Source: Candidatus Cloacimonadota bacterium (GTDB lineage Bacteria > Cloacimonadota > Cloacimonadia > Cloacimonadales > JAJBBL01). Taken from it: DNA of 47,663 nucleotides. A program made the position numbers and the translations under genes. The stretch is taken from positions 1-47,663 of the forward strand of contig JAHYIR010000013.1 of NCBI GenBank assembly GCA_019429305.1, in the 5' to 3' direction. The notes beneath the pieces are model-generated. The model saw nothing but the letters and a program-made list of their open reading frames with translations, had not been told where the DNA came from and made no database searches. This document shows positions 32,769 to 42,236 of this stretch, piece by piece (position 1 is the stretch's first letter; each line of letters begins with the position of its first letter).

Positions 32769-33777
32769 CTTTAATATTTTAGCTATAGAAACGTCTTGTG
32801 ATGATACTGCAGTGGCTCTAATTAATTCAGAGTATCAGGTTTTAGCAAACTTAGTTTCCACACAGGATATTCATCAACATTATGGTGGTGTTGTACCTGA
32901 ACTTGCCTCCAGAATGCATATAAAATATCTGATGACCCTGACGGATGAATGTCTGACAAAAGCGAATGTAACTCTTGCTGAAATTGATGCTGTAGCTGTG
33001 GCAGTAAATCCGGGACTCATTGGAAGTTTACTGGTAGGCACTTCTTTCGCTAAAAGTCTTGCCTACTCCTTAAACAAACCACTAATTGCTGTAAATCATA
33101 TGCTGGGACATGTTTTTGCTAATAAAATCGCTCACCCCCATCTAATTCCACCATTTCTGGCTTTGGTAGTCTCGGGCGGTCATACAGAATTAGTAAATTT
33201 CTCTACATTCAAGAACTTTCATATCATCGGTAGAACACACGATGATGCTGCCGGTGAAGCTTTTGATAAAGTAGCTAAACTTCTGGGATTAGGTTACCCG
33301 GGTGGTCCAATAATAGACAATCTCGCCAAAAATGGAGATCCTAATTTTGTCGATTTTCCAAGAGCATTCAAACAGAGAGATAATTACGATTTCAGTTTCA
33401 GTGGTCTAAAAACGGCAATTCTTAACTATTTAAATGATAAGTCTTTAGAGTACATTAATGAACATAGAGCAGATATAGCCGCCTCAGTACAAATGGCGAT
33501 CATAGAACCTTTGGTAACTAAAACTATCCGTTTCGCTCAAAAAAACAACATTGGCTATATTGTCCTCGCCGGTGGAGTTTCTGCAAATTCTCTATTACGT
33601 AAATTGATGCATGAAGAGACTGAAAAAATAGCCGCTAAGTTGTTTTATCCACCTCTGACCTATTGTATGGATAATGCTGCTATGATTGGAGCTGCCGCTA
33701 TAGAAAAATATAAAGAAGAGGATTTTGCCGGTCTTGGTCTTAATCCCTTTCCTACAAAAGGATTAAGACTTGTTTAA
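32761..33777 (+). CDS. tsaD: tRNA threonylcarbamoyladenosine synthase subunit TsaD
   Basis: A 338-residue ASKHA-fold protein. It starts NILAIETSCDDTAVAL, has metal-binding His113 and His117 in NHMLGH, VSGGHTEL (about 140) and the C-terminal MDNAAMIG. With TsaB, TsaC and TsaE it makes t6A37 in tRNAs that read ANN codons. Length fits the family. It overlaps the YbbR gene by 8 bp. Confidence 0.96.
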   Translation: MNSFNILAIETSCDDTAVALINSEYQVLANLVSTQDIHQHYGGVVPELASRMHIKYLMTLTDECLTKANVTLAEIDAVAVAVNPGLIGSLLVGTSFAKSLAYSLNKPLIAVNHMLGHVFANKIAHPHLIPPFLALVVSGGHTELVNFSTFKNFHIIGRTHDDAAGEAFDKVAKLLGLGYPGGPIIDNLAKNGDPNFVDFPRAFKQRDNYDFSFSGLKTAILNYLNDKSLEYINEHRADIAASVQMAIIEPLVTKTIRFAQKNNIGYIVLAGGVSANSLLRKLMHEETEKIAAKLFYPPLTYCMDNAAMIGAAAIEKYKEEDFAGLGLNPFPTKGLRLV

Positions 33778-33882
33778 CTAACATATCGAACTACTCATAA
33801 ATTCTATAAACAGTTTCAAAAAATAGTTTACAATTCTTTCTGATCTAAAATCTTGGAAGACAAAGTAAAGCATGGAGGATTA

Positions 33883-34239
33883 ATGCTTAGAACAGTTTTA
33901 TTAGCTAAGATACATAGAGCTACAGTAAAGAAAACTCTACTTGATTATTCCGGTAGTTTAACGATAGATATGAATCTTCTCGAAGAAGCAGGGATAAAAC
34001 CTTATGAGAGAATAGAAGTCTATAATATGAGTAACGGACAAAGATTTGCAACTTATGCTATCGAAGGTGAAAGAGGAAGCGGAATGATCGGGGTTAATGG
34101 TGCGGCAGCACGCCTTGCCTATCCGGGAGACCAGATCATTATTGCTACCTTTGGAATGATTGACGATAAAGATATTGATAATCATAAACCTAAGATCTTG
34201 ATTATGGATAAGGATAACAAAGTCGAGAAGATTCTGTGA
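33883..34239 (+). CDS. panD: Aspartate 1-decarboxylase
   Basis: Start at 33883 (GGAGG 7 bp upstream); a TTG at 33853 in frame would add ten residues before it without need. The 118-residue proenzyme is cleaved between Gly24 and Ser25 in YSGSLTID to form the pyruvoyl group; Lys9 and the usual NGAAARL segment (about 71-77) are present. It makes beta-alanine from aspartate for pantothenate. The stop overlaps the panC start (GTGA), so the two form a two-gene unit. Confidence 0.96.
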   Translation: MLRTVLLAKIHRATVKKTLLDYSGSLTIDMNLLEEAGIKPYERIEVYNMSNGQRFATYAIEGERGSGMIGVNGAAARLAYPGDQIIIATFGMIDDKDIDNHKPKILIMDKDNKVEKIL

Positions 34240-35087
34240 CAAAACATGGAGCGCCAATAATAGATAATAAAGCGGAGATGAGAGAGCTAACATCTCATCT
34301 CCGAAAAAAAAATAACATCATTGGATTTGTACCCACAATGGGTTATCTTCATAAAGGACATCTCAGTCTCGTACAAAAAGCAAAAGAGATGTCTGATATC
34401 GTAATTGTCAGCATCTATGTTAATCCGGCTCAGTTCTCACAAGGTGAAGATCTATCGCGTTACCCACGAAGTATTGATCACGATCTCAAACTCTTAGAAA
34501 ATCTTAATGCCGATTATGTTTTTATACCTCAAGATGATCAAATGTATGATCCTGATCATAAAACATGGGTACACGTTACAGAATTGGAGGATAAGCTCTG
34601 CGGAAAGAGCAGGTTAGATCACTTCAGAGGTGTAGCTACGATAGTGTTAAAACTACTAAATATTGTTATTCCTGACCTGATGTTCATGGGAGAAAAGGAC
34701 TATCAGCAGGTTGTCATCTTAGAGAAGATGATATCTGATCTTGATCTACAAGTCAGAATCATCCGCTGCCCTACTGTCAGAGAGGCAGATGGTTTAGCCA
34801 TGAGTTCACGAAATAGCTATCTATCTTCAGAAACAAGAAAGAATGCCGCTTCTATCTTTCAATCGCTTAAACATGCCAAAGAAATATTCCACAGGGGGAT
34901 AACAGATGTCAAAGAAGTGATCAGAGAGATGAAGATCATGATAGAAAGCAAGGGTGGGAAAATAGATTACATTGAAGCTTTTAACAGTAAGACCTTGCAG
35001 CAAATTGATCATTTATCAAAAGGTTCACGCATTGCCTTAGCAGTCTTCTTTGATAGTACCAGATTAATAGATAATATCGAGATCTAA
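34236..35087 (+). CDS. panC: Pantothenate synthetase
   Basis: A 283-residue class I adenylate-forming enzyme with VPTMGYLHKGHLSL (the HxGH site), FMGEKDYQQ and MSSRNSYLS (the KMSKS-like position). It joins pantoate with beta-alanine, supplied by PanD, to make pantothenate for CoA. The start is GTG at 34236, overlapping the panD stop by 4 bp. A terminator stem begins inside its stop codon region. Confidence 0.96.
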   Translation: MTKHGAPIIDNKAEMRELTSHLRKKNNIIGFVPTMGYLHKGHLSLVQKAKEMSDIVIVSIYVNPAQFSQGEDLSRYPRSIDHDLKLLENLNADYVFIPQDDQMYDPDHKTWVHVTELEDKLCGKSRLDHFRGVATIVLKLLNIVIPDLMFMGEKDYQQVVILEKMISDLDLQVRIIRCPTVREADGLAMSSRNSYLSSETRKNAASIFQSLKHAKEIFHRGITDVKEVIREMKIMIESKGGKIDYIEAFNSKTLQQIDHLSKGSRIALAVFFDSTRLIDNIEI

Positions 35088-35108
35088 ACTGACCGTCTAG
35101 ATCTTTTT
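35080..35108 (+). terminator. Terminator at the end of panC
   Basis: AGATCTA and TAGATCT form a 7-bp perfect stem around an 11-nt loop, followed by TTTTT. The stem includes the panC stop codon. Confidence 0.5.
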
Positions 35109-35155
35109 CGATGATTGATACTTTTTGATTACAATTGAAAAGTTAACGAGTACTT

Positions 35156-36718
35156 ATGGGTAACAAGATACTTGCTAAAAATATCGGCTCTATGTCGGTT
35201 GCTGTTTTAATAAGCCGTTTTTTTGGCTTAGCACGTGACATCATCTTTGCCGGTTTCTTTGGTGCTTCTTACGTAGCTGATGCTTTTCAGGTCGGATATC
35301 AGATACCAAATCTTCTCCGTAAACTCTTTGGTGAAGGAGCTTTATCCGCTGCATTTATACCAATCTATAATGAGATCGAGATAAAAAGAGGGCGAAAAGA
35401 ACAGATTAGCTTTGCTCTAAATATATTGTCGTTATTGACTCTTTTTCTGACAATATTAACTTTTATCGGGATAATATTTGCTCCCATTATAGCCAGATTA
35501 TTAGCTCCCGGTTTCGATGAACAGAGTTATCTGTTAACCGTCAAGTTGACCAGAATTATGTTTCCCTATCTCTTTCTTATTGGTCTATCCTCTACTCTGA
35601 TCTCAATTTTGAATTCGCATGATTATTTCTTCATACCGGGTCTCTCTTCTGCTTTTCTCAATATCGGTATGATCCTTTTCTTAGTTGTCTTCTCACTCGT
35701 TCAGCAAGCAGATGTAGAAGAAAAGGTAACCATTTTAGCATTAGGTGTCCTCTTTGGAGGAGTACTCCAGACAATAATCAATCTTCCACTATTAAAGAAG
35801 ATCGGTTATCATATAAAGATCAATCTCAACATGAAAGGTCAGGCGATCAGTGAACTCTGGCGGCGTTTCATTCCGGGTGTGATCGGTTTAGCTATCAGAG
35901 AGATCAACCTGGCAGTAGATCTGATCCTGGCTTCTTTCTTGGTTTCGGGGAGTATAGCTGCCTTACAATACGGGAATAGATTAATGCAGCTTCCTTTAGG
36001 GATAATCGGGATCTCGGCTAGTTCTGCTGTGTTACCTATGTTCTCCCGATATACAGCTAACAAAGACTGGAAGAACTTATCGGAGAGTCTCCGCTTCAGC
36101 ATAGTTACTCTTATATATTTGATGTTGCCTATAACAATGATCTTTCTTGGTTTAGGTAAGGATATTATTCGCTTACTTTTTATGCGTGGTGCTTTTGACC
36201 TATATGCTCTTAACATGACCTATTGGGCTTTACTTTTCTACTCTGTTGGACTTGTATTTTTTAGTCTAACCAGAACAATTATCCCCATATATTATGCCAA
36301 TAAGGACACGAAAACTCCTGTAAAGATCTCTGCTTTTATTGTTCTATTGAATATAATCCTGAATGTTATTCTTATGCAGTTTTTAGCACATGGTGGTCTG
36401 GCTTTAGCTTCTTCTATTTCATCGATGGTTCACTACTTTATCTTAATAACAATTCTTAAGAAAAAACTACCCGAGATCTCAATCAAGAAGCTTAATCATA
36501 ACATTGTTAAGATAGTTTTTATGAGTTTGATATTGTTTTTATTAATACATCTGACCTCACAATATTTTGTAGTGATCAAAACAACAGAACTACTGTTAAA
36601 GATAACTCTCTATTTAATCGCCTGTTCCATTGTTTACTATCTAGGCACTTATCTCTTGAAAGTCGAATATATCGGCAATATTAAAGAGCTTTTATGGAAA
36701 AGATCACGTCGCACTTAA
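35156..36718 (+). CDS. murJ: Lipid II flippase MurJ
   Basis: A 520-residue MOP-superfamily protein with about fourteen helices. It begins LAKNIGSMSVAVLISRFFGL and has the family segments ARDIIFAGFFGASYVADAF and RKLFGEGALSAAFIPIY, which include the central-cavity charges. MurJ flips lipid II across the inner membrane for peptidoglycan synthesis. uvrC starts within its last 25 bp. The ATG follows the panC terminator by 47 bp. Confidence 0.95.
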   Translation: MGNKILAKNIGSMSVAVLISRFFGLARDIIFAGFFGASYVADAFQVGYQIPNLLRKLFGEGALSAAFIPIYNEIEIKRGRKEQISFALNILSLLTLFLTILTFIGIIFAPIIARLLAPGFDEQSYLLTVKLTRIMFPYLFLIGLSSTLISILNSHDYFFIPGLSSAFLNIGMILFLVVFSLVQQADVEEKVTILALGVLFGGVLQTIINLPLLKKIGYHIKINLNMKGQAISELWRRFIPGVIGLAIREINLAVDLILASFLVSGSIAALQYGNRLMQLPLGIIGISASSAVLPMFSRYTANKDWKNLSESLRFSIVTLIYLMLPITMIFLGLGKDIIRLLFMRGAFDLYALNMTYWALLFYSVGLVFFSLTRTIIPIYYANKDTKTPVKISAFIVLLNIILNVILMQFLAHGGLALASSISSMVHYFILITILKKKLPEISIKKLNHNIVKIVFMSLILFLLIHLTSQYFVVIKTTELLLKITLYLIACSIVYYLGTYLLKVEYIGNIKELLWKRSRRT

Positions 36719-38517
36719 AAGAGAAACTTAATCTTCTCCCCTCTTCTCCAGGAGTTTATCTGATGAAGGATCAGAAAGGAGAAGTGATCTATGTTGGAAA
36801 AGCTCTTAACTTAAAAAACAGAATCCGCTCTTATTTCTCCGGTAAGGTTAGTGATGAAGATAGTTATCAGACAAAGATAACACAGATGGTAAGTCAGATC
36901 ACTGATCTCGAATACATTATTACTCCCTCTGAGCAAGAAGCTTTTCTCTTAGAAGCAAATTTGATCAAAAAATATCGTCCCAGATACAATGTCTCTTTAA
37001 AAGACGATAAACAATACCCCTTTATCAAAATAACTCTTCATGAACCATTTCCCAGAGTAATGTTAGATCGAGAAAGAGCTAAAGACGGATCAAAATACTT
37101 CGGTCCATATTCGGATGCTACAGCTGTCAGAAGAACCCTGAGAACTATAGAATGGTTGATGCCACTTCGCACCTGTAAGAGAAATATTCCAGCCGGTGAA
37201 CCTATATATCAGAAACCTTGTCTAAATTATCAGTTAGGCAAGTGTTCTGCCCCCTGCATTGGAAAGATCAGTCAGGCAGAATATGGCAAATTGATCGACT
37301 ATGTGATCTCCTTTCTGCAGGGTAAGAATAGAGAGATCATTAACTCACTTCACCAGGAAATGATAGAACTGAGTTCAAAAATGCAATTCGAAAAGGCAGC
37401 CCGAATTAGAGATCAGATCAGTATGTTTGAAAAGTTACAAAAGTCTCAACATATATTTTTTCATGATGAAGAGAATCGTGATGTTATAACCCCATATAAA
37501 GAAGAAAAACTGGCTGTTGTTACGGTGCTTAAGATACTTAGTGGAAAATTACTCAACAAAGAGAACTACCGACTGGAAAATGCCGAAGATGCTTCTTCTG
37601 CTGAGATCCTGGCTGCTTTTATTAACCAATATTATGCTGATAAAATGAACACTCTTCCCCACAAGATCCTTCTTTCAGAAGAACCGCAAGATTATGAGAG
37701 TCTCAACCGCTGGTTACATAACAGACTACACATCCCTCAGAGAGGAGATAATCGGCAATTGATAGCTATAGCTCAAAAGAATGCCTTTAATTTTATGGAG
37801 ACTATCAAGCTTAGCCATTTACGAAAAGCCAGCAGAACTGTGTTTCCAATTCAAGAGTTAAAAGAAAAATTAGGGCTGTCGAAACTTCCCAGAAAAATGA
37901 TCTGTCTGGATATCTCCACAATTCAAGGAAGTGATACTGTCTCTTCCATCGTTTACTTCGAGAACGGTAAACCGTTAAAAAGAGAGTATCGTCATTTCCG
38001 GATCGCTTCTTTACAAGGACAAGATGATTATGCTGCTATCAGAGAAACTCTCTCTCGCTATCTTAAAAAGATGACTGATGAAAACAGACCCGATCTGATC
38101 ATTATTGATGGTGGTAAAGGTCAACTCAATGCTGCTTTAGCTGAATTGAAAGAATACACTGAAATAGCAATGATTTCCTTAGCCAAAAGATTAGAAGAGA
38201 TTTATCTCCCTCATAAGTCAGAACCCATCTTTTTACCACGCTCTTCTTCGGCTTTAAGACTTTTAGTCACGATCAGAGATGAAGCACATCGGTTTGCTAT
38301 CAACTATCATCGTAAAAAGAGATCACAAAGAACTATTCAAAGTGATCTGGATCAGATCAAGGGAATCGGAAAAGACAAGAAGTTCCTCTTGTTAAAGCAC
38401 TTCGGCTCGGTAGAAAATATCAAAAAAGCTTCAGAACAAGAGGTAATGGAAGTAAAAGGAATAGGAGAAAAAACAGCTAAAATGGTAAAAGACGGCTTAG
38501 ATAAAAGTGATCATTAA
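36694..38517 (+). CDS. uvrC: Excinuclease ABC subunit C
   Basis: A 607-residue protein of normal length with GIY-YIG nuclease (PGVYLMKDQKGEVIYVGKA, about 19-38), a UvrB-binding UVR motif (about 215-250), the RNase H-like second nuclease (CLDISTIQGS, about 405, and IIDGGKGQL, about 468) and two C-terminal helix-hairpin-helix motifs (IKGIGKDKKFLLLKHFGS and KGIGEKTA). UvrC makes both incisions in nucleotide-excision repair. It overlaps murJ by 25 bp, so the two are co-transcribed. Confidence 0.97.
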   Translation: MEKITSHLKEKLNLLPSSPGVYLMKDQKGEVIYVGKALNLKNRIRSYFSGKVSDEDSYQTKITQMVSQITDLEYIITPSEQEAFLLEANLIKKYRPRYNVSLKDDKQYPFIKITLHEPFPRVMLDRERAKDGSKYFGPYSDATAVRRTLRTIEWLMPLRTCKRNIPAGEPIYQKPCLNYQLGKCSAPCIGKISQAEYGKLIDYVISFLQGKNREIINSLHQEMIELSSKMQFEKAARIRDQISMFEKLQKSQHIFFHDEENRDVITPYKEEKLAVVTVLKILSGKLLNKENYRLENAEDASSAEILAAFINQYYADKMNTLPHKILLSEEPQDYESLNRWLHNRLHIPQRGDNRQLIAIAQKNAFNFMETIKLSHLRKASRTVFPIQELKEKLGLSKLPRKMICLDISTIQGSDTVSSIVYFENGKPLKREYRHFRIASLQGQDDYAAIRETLSRYLKKMTDENRPDLIIIDGGKGQLNAALAELKEYTEIAMISLAKRLEEIYLPHKSEPIFLPRSSSALRLLVTIRDEAHRFAINYHRKKRSQRTIQSDLDQIKGIGKDKKFLLLKHFGSVENIKKASEQEVMEVKGIGEKTAKMVKDGLDKSDH

Positions 38518-38526
38518 TAAGTAAAA

Positions 38527-39573
38527 TTATTCTCTATCTTTTCTCTCCATAAAATGATGGGAATCTCCCCATTCATTATAGCCGATCTCTTCTTCGATCG
38601 ATCTGATCCTGTTTTCTAAACAATCACGGCATTGATCAGCATTCTCGTCTAAGCATGGTTTGCCTTCATAGAGAAGATACTGTAAACGGTACTTTATATC
38701 TGTTATCACAGGCATTATAATATTGGCTCCCGCCTTCAACCCCAACTCTCTCCCTACCGGACTTATCGCCTGTAATGCTGTTGTAGAAGCAATATTGACA
38801 TTTCGTAAAAAGATCCGGGTTACTGCGATCATTTTTAATGCCAGTTGAAGATTTCGTTCATTATCCGTAGTAGTCTTAAATCGATTGAAAGGTGTGTTAT
38901 TATGGACAATATAAGGTCCCATCCCTATCATATCAATATCATGTTTATGGAAGAAGAGTATATCCTCTGCTAAATCCTCTAAAGTCTGATCAGGCAGACC
39001 TATCAAAACACCTGTACCTACTTGATAACCAAGCTCTTTTAATGCTTCTAAGCAGGTTATCCTCTGTTCTAACGAATGATCTGCAGGATGACATTTTTTA
39101 TATAGCTCCTCATTTGTTGTTTCTACTCTTAGCAGATAGCGATGTGCTCCGGCATCAAACCATTCTTTATACACTTCTTTTTTCTGTTCTCCTAAAGAGA
39201 GAGTTATCCCTAATCTCCCCGATGTTCTTGATTTCAATTCTCTCAGGATCTTGGTGATCTTCTCTATGAATCTACTATCTTCTCTCTCTCCTGATTGAAT
39301 TACGATCGATCCGTAGCGCTGATCATAAGCCCAGAGTGCTGCTTCAATGACCTCTTCAGAGTCCATCTCATATCTTTCCAGTTCCCTGTTATCTCGTCTT
39401 ATACCACAGTAATAACAATTTTTGATGCAGATATTACTAATCTCGATAATGCCCCGAAAATATACCTTCTTCCCCACATATTGTAGTTTAGTGGCATAAG
39501 CTTTGTCAAATAACTGCTGCAATTCAGCTTCATTATCGATAGATAATAACGATATTATTTCTTTCTTATTCAA
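38527..39573 (-). CDS. hydE: [FeFe]-hydrogenase maturase HydE
   Basis: A 348-residue radical-SAM protein. Cys49, Cys53 and Cys56 (NICIKNCYYCG) bind the SAM cluster; EISNICIKNC, RYEM..EEV, TLSLGEQ and HRYLLRVET follow the HydE pattern, and MVGxGPxIPH is MIGMGPYIVH here. A second cysteine set, CLDENADQCRDC, has the C-x7-C-x2-C spacing of the accessory cluster known in Thermotoga HydE. HydE helps build the dithiomethylamine-bearing H-cluster. PylB and BioB-like proteins are alternatives but fit less well. hydF and hydG are not nearby. Confidence 0.9.
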   Translation of the reverse strand: MNKKEIISLLSIDNEAELQQLFDKAYATKLQYVGKKVYFRGIIEISNICIKNCYYCGIRRDNRELERYEMDSEEVIEAALWAYDQRYGSIVIQSGEREDSRFIEKITKILRELKSRTSGRLGITLSLGEQKKEVYKEWFDAGAHRYLLRVETTNEELYKKCHPADHSLEQRITCLEALKELGYQVGTGVLIGLPDQTLEDLAEDILFFHKHDIDMIGMGPYIVHNNTPFNRFKTTTDNERNLQLALKMIAVTRIFLRNVNIASTTALQAISPVGRELGLKAGANIIMPVITDIKYRLQYLLYEGKPCLDENADQCRDCLENRIRSIEEEIGYNEWGDSHHFMERKDRE

Positions 39574-39634
39574 TACGATAGACCTTATTATCTTAAGTAT
39601 TACTTTATATTATTAAAACTAATTGTCATATAAT

Positions 39635-40729
39635 CTATGAATTAACTCTATCAATTATACCGCCACCGAGAACGATATCATCATCATAGAAAGCTATGAT
39701 CTGACCGGGTGTTATTGATAACTGAGGTCTTTCAAACACAACGTGATAGCTGTTATCTTCCAATGGCATTACTTCACATCTTGCAGCTTTATGTTGCAAT
39801 CTGATCTTAGCTTCCAGTTTGAGGTTTTCTTTTCTTTCGATCCCGTCAGACCAGAGTACATCAGTAGCGATCAATTCACTATGATATAACTTGTTCTTAG
39901 TTCCGACGATAACAACATTTTTACAGGCATCTATCCCGAGTACATAATAAGGTTCCGGTAAGCCGGAGATATTCAGCCCTTTCCTCTGCCCCACTGTATA
40001 ATAGATCAAACCACGATGTTGACCTAATACTTTTCCATCTTCGTCAATTATCTTACCCGGTTTACTTCCCTCTTTACCAAAGATAAAGCCATAGTCTTCC
40101 GTTTCAATGAAATCTTGGCTCTCTTTACGTTGTACTAAATGGTTTAAACCAGTTTCCCGAGCCATATCTTTCACATCGCTTTTGTAATAATTACCTAAAG
40201 GTAATATAGTAGATGCTAAATGATCTTGGGTTAATCTGCAGAGAAAGTATGACTGATCTTTCGTTTCGTCGATTCCTTTGATCAGATAGTAAGTGTTCGA
40301 TTTTTTGATTATTCTGGCATAATGCCCGGTAGCAAAGTGATCAAAATTCAATCCCAGTTCCTTTGCTTTAATTGGTAAGATCCCGAATTTTATTTCTCTA
40401 TTGCATAAAACGCAGGGATTAGGAGTCCTTCCTGATAGATATACTCTACGGAAGTAATCGAGCACTGTTTTCTTATACTCTGTTTTGAGATCTATCACAT
40501 AGTGAGGTATATCAAGTAGTTCGCATATCTTCTGAGCAGATTCGATATCTTCCTTTTCACCCGGTCCGAAGCAACCGCTCTGTACAGCTTTTTGGGAAGT
40601 ATATGTTTCGTCCCATGTAGACATCGTTAAACCAATTAAATTGTGTCCCCTTTCTTTTAATATATAGCAGGTCATAGCTGAATCAATTCCACCACTTAAA
40701 CCGACCGCTATTGTATGTTTTACAATCAC
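39635..40729 (-). CDS. mnmA: tRNA-specific 2-thiouridylase MnmA
   Basis: A 364-residue PP-loop enzyme: SGGIDSA (residues 12-18), TPNPCVLCNREIKF (Cys106 or Cys109 as the nucleophile region), the second catalytic cysteine in SYFLCRL, and VGQRKGL with the C-terminal beta-barrel. It thiolates U34 of tRNA-Glu, -Gln and -Lys. It follows the exchanger gene by 42 bp and precedes hydE by 61 bp on the same strand. Confidence 0.95.
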   Translation of the reverse strand: MIVKHTIAVGLSGGIDSAMTCYILKERGHNLIGLTMSTWDETYTSQKAVQSGCFGPGEKEDIESAQKICELLDIPHYVIDLKTEYKKTVLDYFRRVYLSGRTPNPCVLCNREIKFGILPIKAKELGLNFDHFATGHYARIIKKSNTYYLIKGIDETKDQSYFLCRLTQDHLASTILPLGNYYKSDVKDMARETGLNHLVQRKESQDFIETEDYGFIFGKEGSKPGKIIDEDGKVLGQHRGLIYYTVGQRKGLNISGLPEPYYVLGIDACKNVVIVGTKNKLYHSELIATDVLWSDGIERKENLKLEAKIRLQHKAARCEVMPLEDNSYHVVFERPQLSITPGQIIAFYDDDIVLGGGIIDRVNS

Positions 40730-40771
40730 AAAATCACCCCATGATCAAGAAGTATCTAATATAATTTAACA

Positions 40772-41731
40772 TTATCCTCGATAAAAAATATATACAAGAT
40801 AAATAGCATAGACAAATAGGAAGAAAATTCCGTTCTTACGATCGATGGCATTTCTTACACCGGTAGCCATGGCAAAAATTATCAATGTGCAGGAGAAGAC
40901 CATAATTATGATATCTATGTTATTTATCCCTGAAAATGGTAGAGGTTTAATAATGGAACTGATCGCCAGGACCCACAATAGATTGAAAATGTTAGAGCCG
41001 ATAACATTACCTACTGCAATATCGATATTCCCTTTTTTTGCAGCAGTAACGGAGGTAACTAACTCCGGGAGTGATGTTCCGATAGCAACTACCGTTAATC
41101 CTATAAAACCTTCACTCAACTTAAACATCTGAGCCATATAAATAGCACCATCTACTATCCACTTACCACCAAGAAAAAGCCCGATAATACCAACTATAAT
41201 ATAGATGATCGATTTTTTCACACTTAAAGATCCGACCTCTTTTTTGTAGATTATCTCCTGATTCTCTTTTGAAGTTTTCATTATATAGACGAGATACAAT
41301 CCAAAAAAGAAGATCAAGATCAAGCCATCCCAACGGCTCAGGATCATAGCTTTCTCATCCATAAAGAGAGCCGCATTAGCAAGGAAACCAACCAGAAGTG
41401 CTGCTATAAGAGTGAAAGGTATTTCTGAGACGATTGTTTTCTTTTGTAACGGTAGTGGACAAATGATAGCGCTTACACCCAAGATCAAAAAGACATTGGC
41501 TATATTGCTGCCGAATACGTTGCCAATAGCAAGATCTGCTGCTCCTCGAAAGCTGGCAGAGAGATTGACTACTAATTCCGGTAGCGATGTTCCAAAAGCT
41601 ACTACTGTCAAACCAATAGCCAGTTCTGAAACCTTGAGATGACGGGCAATAAAATAAGAGCCATCTACCAACAGATCAGCCCCTTTAACCAACAACACAA
41701 ACCCGATTATGAAGAGTATTATCGCTATCAT
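40772..41731 (-). CDS. CaCA-family Na+/Ca2+ exchanger (YrbG-like)
   Basis: About 319 residues from the ATG at 41731; a TTG at 41761 would give 329. Ten hydrophobic helices in two inverted halves, each with the alpha-repeat: VAFGTSLPELVVNL with GNVFGSNIANVFLI, and VAIGTSLPELVTSV with GNVIGSNIFNLLWV. The family exchanges Ca2+ for Na+ or H+ across the inner membrane. First gene of a run with mnmA and hydE. Confidence 0.93.
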   Translation of the reverse strand: MIAIILFIIGFVLLVKGADLLVDGSYFIARHLKVSELAIGLTVVAFGTSLPELVVNLSASFRGAADLAIGNVFGSNIANVFLILGVSAIICPLPLQKKTIVSEIPFTLIAALLVGFLANAALFMDEKAMILSRWDGLILIFFFGLYLVYIMKTSKENQEIIYKKEVGSLSVKKSIIYIIVGIIGLFLGGKWIVDGAIYMAQMFKLSEGFIGLTVVAIGTSLPELVTSVTAAKKGNIDIAVGNVIGSNIFNLLWVLAISSIIKPLPFSGINNIDIIIMVFSCTLIIFAMATGVRNAIDRKNGIFFLFVYAIYLVYIFYRG

Positions 41732-41834
41732 ATTTATTACCAACTCACATTTCCTTTCCAATTAAAACTAAACGATTTTCTGTCAATCGAAAATGAAAGA
41801 TGGCTGCTGAACAATGCAACTTCACCCCATTTGG

Positions 41835-41929
41835 CGCATGAAAATTATCTGCTTCTTGCTATACTTCCGAAGGAACCTAAAACCTAACACCTTACGCATA
41901 AAAACTATACATCCTTCTTGCTATACTCC
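41835..41929. repeat. Degenerate direct repeat pair, about 60-bp period
   Basis: A segment from CGCAT through CTTCTTGCTATACTTCC at 41835-41868 is repeated, with changes, at 41895-41929 (CGCAT ... CTTCTTGCTATACTCC). Non-coding, in the gap before the small membrane-protein gene. Confidence 0.45.
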
Positions 41930-42042
41930 CAATGGACTTGCTTCTCCTTCCTCTGGTACATCTCAATCTTTTCTCCGTGCCTCTGTGCCTCCGTGGGGTC
42001 ATACTCTCTGTTCATGTTATACTATTATTGTCAACCTGAGTG

Positions 42043-42097
42043 TTCTGCATCAAAATAGTAAGCCCCATTCAAGGCAGCGTTTCATTTTGATGCAGAA
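42043..42097. repeat. Inverted repeat with 27-bp loop
   Basis: TTCTGCATCAAAAT (42043-42056) is perfectly inverted as ATTTTGATGCAGAA (42084-42097). The 27-bp spacer has no T-tract after it. It could be the termini of a tiny deleted mobile element or a hairpin. Confidence 0.6.
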
Positions 42098-42122
42098 TGT
42101 ATTGAAGGGTTAAACAATATAG

Positions 42123-42142
42123 CCTGAGGTTTCAACCTCAGG
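42123..42142. repeat. Short perfect hairpin
   Basis: CCTGAGGT and ACCTCAGG around a short TTCA loop, with no T-tract. It lies 94 bp before the small membrane-protein gene. Confidence 0.5.
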
Positions 42143-42236
42143 TGATGGAGCTCTGCTCCTTTGGGTGGCGGGTGAGATTAGATCCTTGACATAATTTAGT
42201 TAGCAAAAACTCATAGTACTTATCTGGAGGTTTATT

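Larger units (their letters stand above)
41762..42236. other. Repeat-rich intergenic stretch
   Basis: About 475 bp with no credible gene: direct repeats at 41835-41929, the phrase CCGTGCCTCTGTGCCTCCGT near 41976, an inverted repeat at 42043-42097 and a hairpin at 42123-42142. It looks like accumulated small intergenic elements; short frames through it have no ribosome-binding sites. TTGACA at 42186-42191 may be the promoter of the next gene. Confidence 0.5.

Noticed and set aside
36694-38517. GIY-YIG domain as a sign of a homing endonuclease
   Set aside because: The complete uvrC architecture, with second nuclease and helix-hairpin-helix region, explains the domain.
41814-42113. Plus-strand frame of 99 codons upstream of the small membrane protein
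   Set aside because: Runs through direct repeats and an inverted repeat, with no ribosome-binding site and no protein-like composition.
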